Below, one piece after another: positions 62,239-64,000 of a DNA stretch of 64,000 bases. Source of the stretch: Phenylobacterium sp. (GTDB lineage: Bacteria; Pseudomonadota; Alphaproteobacteria; Caulobacterales; Caulobacteraceae); contig NZ_JAKRSA010000029.1 in NCBI RefSeq assembly GCF_022402485.1, forward strand, positions 20,845 through 84,844, written 5' to 3'. The first letter of the stretch is position 1. The number at the start of each line of letters is the position of its first letter. The notes below the pieces were generated by a model. That model worked only from the letters and a program-made list of their open reading frames with translations. It ran no database searches and had not been told where the DNA came from. Made by a program: the position numbers and the translations under genes.

Positions 62239-62300
62239 AGGGCGCGCACCTGTCCGGCGAACAGGCGCCGGTCTTTGGCCCCGATTTGCCTCAGACACTC

Positions 62301-62317
62301 TTAAGGAGCGATTAACC
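62301..62317. promoter_or_regulatory. CtrA-binding box between fliO and flgB
   Basis: TTAAGGAGCGATTAACC is a perfect match to TTAA-N7-TTAAC, the full CtrA site of Caulobacter. It lies 21 bp upstream of the flgB ATG and 63 bp upstream of the divergent fliO ATG. Class II flagellar genes in Caulobacter are CtrA-activated. Confidence 0.85.
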
Positions 62318-62338
62318 CTGTTTATTCACCATGTTGGT

Positions 62339-62761
62339 ATGAACCTGGCTGAAATCCCCCTGTTCTCGATGCTGCGTGGCCGCATGGGCCATCTGGGCGA
62401 GCGTCAGCGGCTGATCGCTCAGAACGTCGCCAATTCCGAAACCCCGGGCTATCAGCCCCAGGACCTGAAAGCCTACACCTTCCAGGCCCAGGTGCGGGGG
62501 GTGCAGATGGCTCAGGCCAGCGCGCCGACCCGCACCCAGGCGACGCATCTGAGCGGCACGGTCAATCGCACCGCGGCGGCCTCGACCTTCAAGACCATCC
62601 GCACAAAGGACTCCGAGACCACCATGGATGGCAATTCCGTGGTGCTGCAGGAGGAGATGATGAAGATGTCGGAGGCGCGCATGGCCTATGACGCCGCGGT
62701 CGGGTTTTACCAGAAGTCCCTGAACATGCTGCGCACCGCAGCCCGTCCCCCCGGGCGCTGA
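62339..62761 (+). CDS. flgB: Proximal rod protein FlgB
   Basis: A 140-residue rod subunit starting MNLAEIPLFSMLRGRMGHLG. Family markers: RQRLIAQNVANSETPGYQPQ with DLKAY and the C-terminal SVVLQEEMMKMSEARMAYDA plus KSLNMLRTA. The ATG is only 21 bp after a full CtrA box and has no clear Shine-Dalgarno (ACCATGTTGGT precedes it), so the transcript may be leaderless or very short-leadered, unless the box mainly serves fliO. Confidence 0.94.
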   Translation: MNLAEIPLFSMLRGRMGHLGERQRLIAQNVANSETPGYQPQDLKAYTFQAQVRGVQMAQASAPTRTQATHLSGTVNRTAAASTFKTIRTKDSETTMDGNSVVLQEEMMKMSEARMAYDAAVGFYQKSLNMLRTAARPPGR

Positions 62762-62778
62762 CCGTCGGAGGCTGAACC

Positions 62779-63198
62779 ATGGCAGAGATCAAGTCGACCC
62801 AAGGCGCCGCCCAGGCCATTGCGGCGACGGCCCTACGCGCCCAGCAGGCGCGGATGCGGGTCATCGCCGAGAATATGGCCAACGCCAATTCCACCTCGCA
62901 ACAGGCCGGCGGCGACCCCTACCGCCGGCAGGTTCCGGTCTTCGAACCCAGCCGCATCGATGCCGGCCAAGGGGTGCGCATGGCCAGGGTCCAGCCCGAC
63001 CAGAGCGCCTTTCGCACCGAGTATGAACCGGGCCATCCCTCGGCCGATGCCCAGGGCTATGTAAAGTTGCCCAACGTCAACACCCTGGTGGAGGCGATGG
63101 ACATGCGCGAGGCCCAGCGGGCCTACGAGGCCAATCTCAATGTGATCGAGACCGCGCGCGCCATGGAGATGCGCGTCCTTGATCTGCTCAAGCGCTAG
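62779..63198 (+). CDS. flgC: Proximal rod protein FlgC
   Basis: A 139-residue rod protein. It has RAQQARMRVIAENMANANST at the N-terminus, VRMARVQPDQSAFRTEYEPG, GYVKLPNVNTLVEAMDMREA and the C-terminal QRAYEANLNVIETARAMEMR. GGAGG lies 8 bp before the ATG. 17 bp after flgB. Confidence 0.95.
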   Translation: MAEIKSTQGAAQAIAATALRAQQARMRVIAENMANANSTSQQAGGDPYRRQVPVFEPSRIDAGQGVRMARVQPDQSAFRTEYEPGHPSADAQGYVKLPNVNTLVEAMDMREAQRAYEANLNVIETARAMEMRVLDLLKR

Positions 63199-63211
63199 GG
63201 AGCCCTAGGCC

Positions 63212-63517
63212 ATGATGACGCCCCTTGCCGCCGCAAAGGCCTATGCCGCCACCCAAGGGGCGGCCTTGCCGTCCATTGGCGGCAGCGCAGCTGCTGGCGG
63301 CGCAGACTTCGGCACCATGCTGAAGGATGTGATGGAGGGCGCGGTGCAGACCTCACGCACCGCCGAGACCCAGATGGCCGCCCACGTCCAGGGCAAGGCC
63401 CAACTCGTCGACGTGGTCACGGCCATTTCGGCGGCCGAGGCCAGCCTGGAAACCGTGATGGCGGTCCGCGACCAGGTGATTTCCGCCTATCAGGAAATCA
63501 TGCGGATGCCGATCTGA
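63212..63517 (+). CDS. fliE: Flagellar hook-basal body complex protein FliE
   Basis: A 101-residue MS-ring/rod junction protein. The second half is characteristic: [20 protein letters not shown] then [21 protein letters not shown] Gly/Ala-rich N-terminus precedes [20 protein letters not shown]. Start ATG 63212 or 63215. Ends the flgB-flgC-fliE unit; fliQ, fliR and flhB do not follow, unlike in many flagellar clusters. Confidence 0.94.
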   Translation: MMTPLAAAKAYAATQGAALPSIGGSAAAGGADFGTMLKDVMEGAVQTSRTAETQMAAHVQGKAQLVDVVTAISAAEASLETVMAVRDQVISAYQEIMRMPI

Positions 63518-63564
63518 GCCCACGCGCTCTGACGCATTGGTGCACTTGAGCCCTGGCCTGAGCC

Positions 63565-63774
63565 TCAGCGCTGGTTGTCGGAGCTTGGGGGCGGGGCCAG
63601 GAGGCGCAAGCCCTCTGGCGTAATGTCCCAGCCCTGGCGGCTACGCACCGCAAGGCCCAGCTCCACCAGAGCCTGGGCGTCGCGGATGTTGAGAAAGGGC
63701 GCCTCACCGCCGGCGGACTTCTTGCGGCTGAGGTTTTGCAGCGCGTGCAGCTGGCCTTCGGTCAGGTCCGACAT
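63565..63774 (-). CDS. Small hypothetical protein, winged-helix-like
   Basis: A 69-residue protein, MSDLTEGQLHALQNLSRKKS onward, with a helix, a second helix (LNIRDAQALVELGLAVRS) and a short beta wing (RQGWDITPEGLRLL). The pattern resembles a small winged-helix domain. Its stop faces fliE, 47 bp away. It follows a 43-codon frame by 8 bp. Family unknown. Confidence 0.6.
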   Translation of the reverse strand: MSDLTEGQLHALQNLSRKKSAGGEAPFLNIRDAQALVELGLAVRSRQGWDITPEGLRLLAPPPSSDNQR

Positions 63775-63782
63775 GGGCGATC

Positions 63783-63914
63783 TCAGCGCGTGCTGCGACG
63801 GTCGTTCAGCTGCGGCTTGGGTGCCTGTTGGGAGTTGCTGGCCGGCGCCGTGGAGCGGGGATCGGTCAGGTCCCGGCGGGCGGGGGCCTGCAGGCGCGAC
63901 TCGTAGATTTTCAT
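63783..63914 (-). CDS. Small ORF of 43 codons
   Basis: ATG 63914 to TGA 63783. MKIYESRLQAPARRDLTD then a Pro/Ser/Gln-rich stretch and LNDRRSTR. It is basic and probably disordered. It ends 8 bp before the next small gene on the same strand, an operon-like spacing, and its codon usage fits the genome. There is no strong RBS, so the call is tentative. Function unknown. Confidence 0.45.
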   Translation of the reverse strand: MKIYESRLQAPARRDLTDPRSTAPASNSQQAPKPQLNDRRSTR

Positions 63915-64000
63915 GGATCAGCGGCCTTTCGGGCCTGGGCCAGCGGAAGGTTCCGCAGGGCGACAACCAACACCTTAGCACGGCTGGGTCGCAGTGTCGG

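Noticed and set aside
1..64000. tRNA, rRNA and known riboswitches
   Set aside because: Scanned the intergenic regions by eye and found no cloverleaf with a CCA-type acceptor stem or recognisable riboswitch core; a covariance-model search would be decisive.

Overview
The window is GC-rich, densely packed DNA from an alphaproteobacterium, most likely Caulobacteraceae (Caulobacter/Phenylobacterium type). The pointers are the order flgF-flgG-flgA-flgH divergent from fliL-fliM, the order fliO-fliP divergent from flgB-flgC-fliE, a full CtrA box (TTAA-N7-TTAAC), a sigma-54 flagellar promoter, a TonB-dependent receptor of the Xanthomonas/Caulobacter type and an S46 peptidase. Most genes run in short operons with 1 or 4 bp stop/start overlaps. 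I see no tRNA, rRNA, CRISPR array, insertion sequence or prophage.

Layout. 1-7.5 kb is housekeeping: miaA and serB diverge from one shared CATG, followed by a HAD phosphatase, hflKC, an Mrp-type ATPase and a GPH-family transporter. 7.6-14.4 kb holds a short-chain dehydrogenase, a DevBCA-like ABC exporter, an S46 dipeptidyl-peptidase and a DedA protein. 14.7-26.2 kb is metabolic: nucleoside transporter, GST, small membrane proteins, LLM oxidoreductase, thioesterase, a 3-oxoadipyl-CoA thiolase-like enzyme, acyl-CoA dehydrogenase, uracil-DNA glycosylase, lipase-like lipoprotein, leucine dehydrogenase and an MFS carrier. 26.6-31.6 kb has a secreted NTF2-like protein and a tightly overlapped four-gene signalling cluster (NarX-type kinase, LuxR-type regulator, CHASE3-PAS kinase, lone receiver). 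31.7-36.3 kb has MOSC, TetR, an orphan CoxE-like VWA protein, a TPR-aspartyl hydroxylase and a serine-recombinase homologue that has lost its catalytic serine. 36.4-41.7 kb has GNAT, HDAC-like and histidine-phosphatase genes, then xseB-ispA-dxs for isoprenoid precursors.

41.8-52.1 kb is a flagellar region. It holds two tandem paralogous envelope proteins of unknown function, the rod/ring genes flgHAGF on the minus strand, and fliL-fliM followed by three poorly characterised genes: a bitopic coiled-coil protein, a MotE-like protein and a 971-residue repeat protein. A second flagellar block lies at 61.1-63.5 kb (fliOP, flgBC-fliE).

Between the flagellar blocks (52.1-61.1 kb) lie the least familiar elements. 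Two tandem paralogous regulators each carry two internally duplicated winged-helix modules. Each is preceded by the same two-part upstream block (a TGACA-N-TGTC palindrome plus CTATTGCG at identical spacing), and an exact 7 x 8 bp tandem repeat lies between them. Next come an FMN lactate oxidase/monooxygenase, then a TonB receptor with a secreted CX5R phosphatase, controlled from a divergent gene that encodes a protein with two TetR DNA-binding domains. The paired double-winged-helix regulators and the tandem-TetR/receptor/phosphatase module are the best candidates for undescribed systems.
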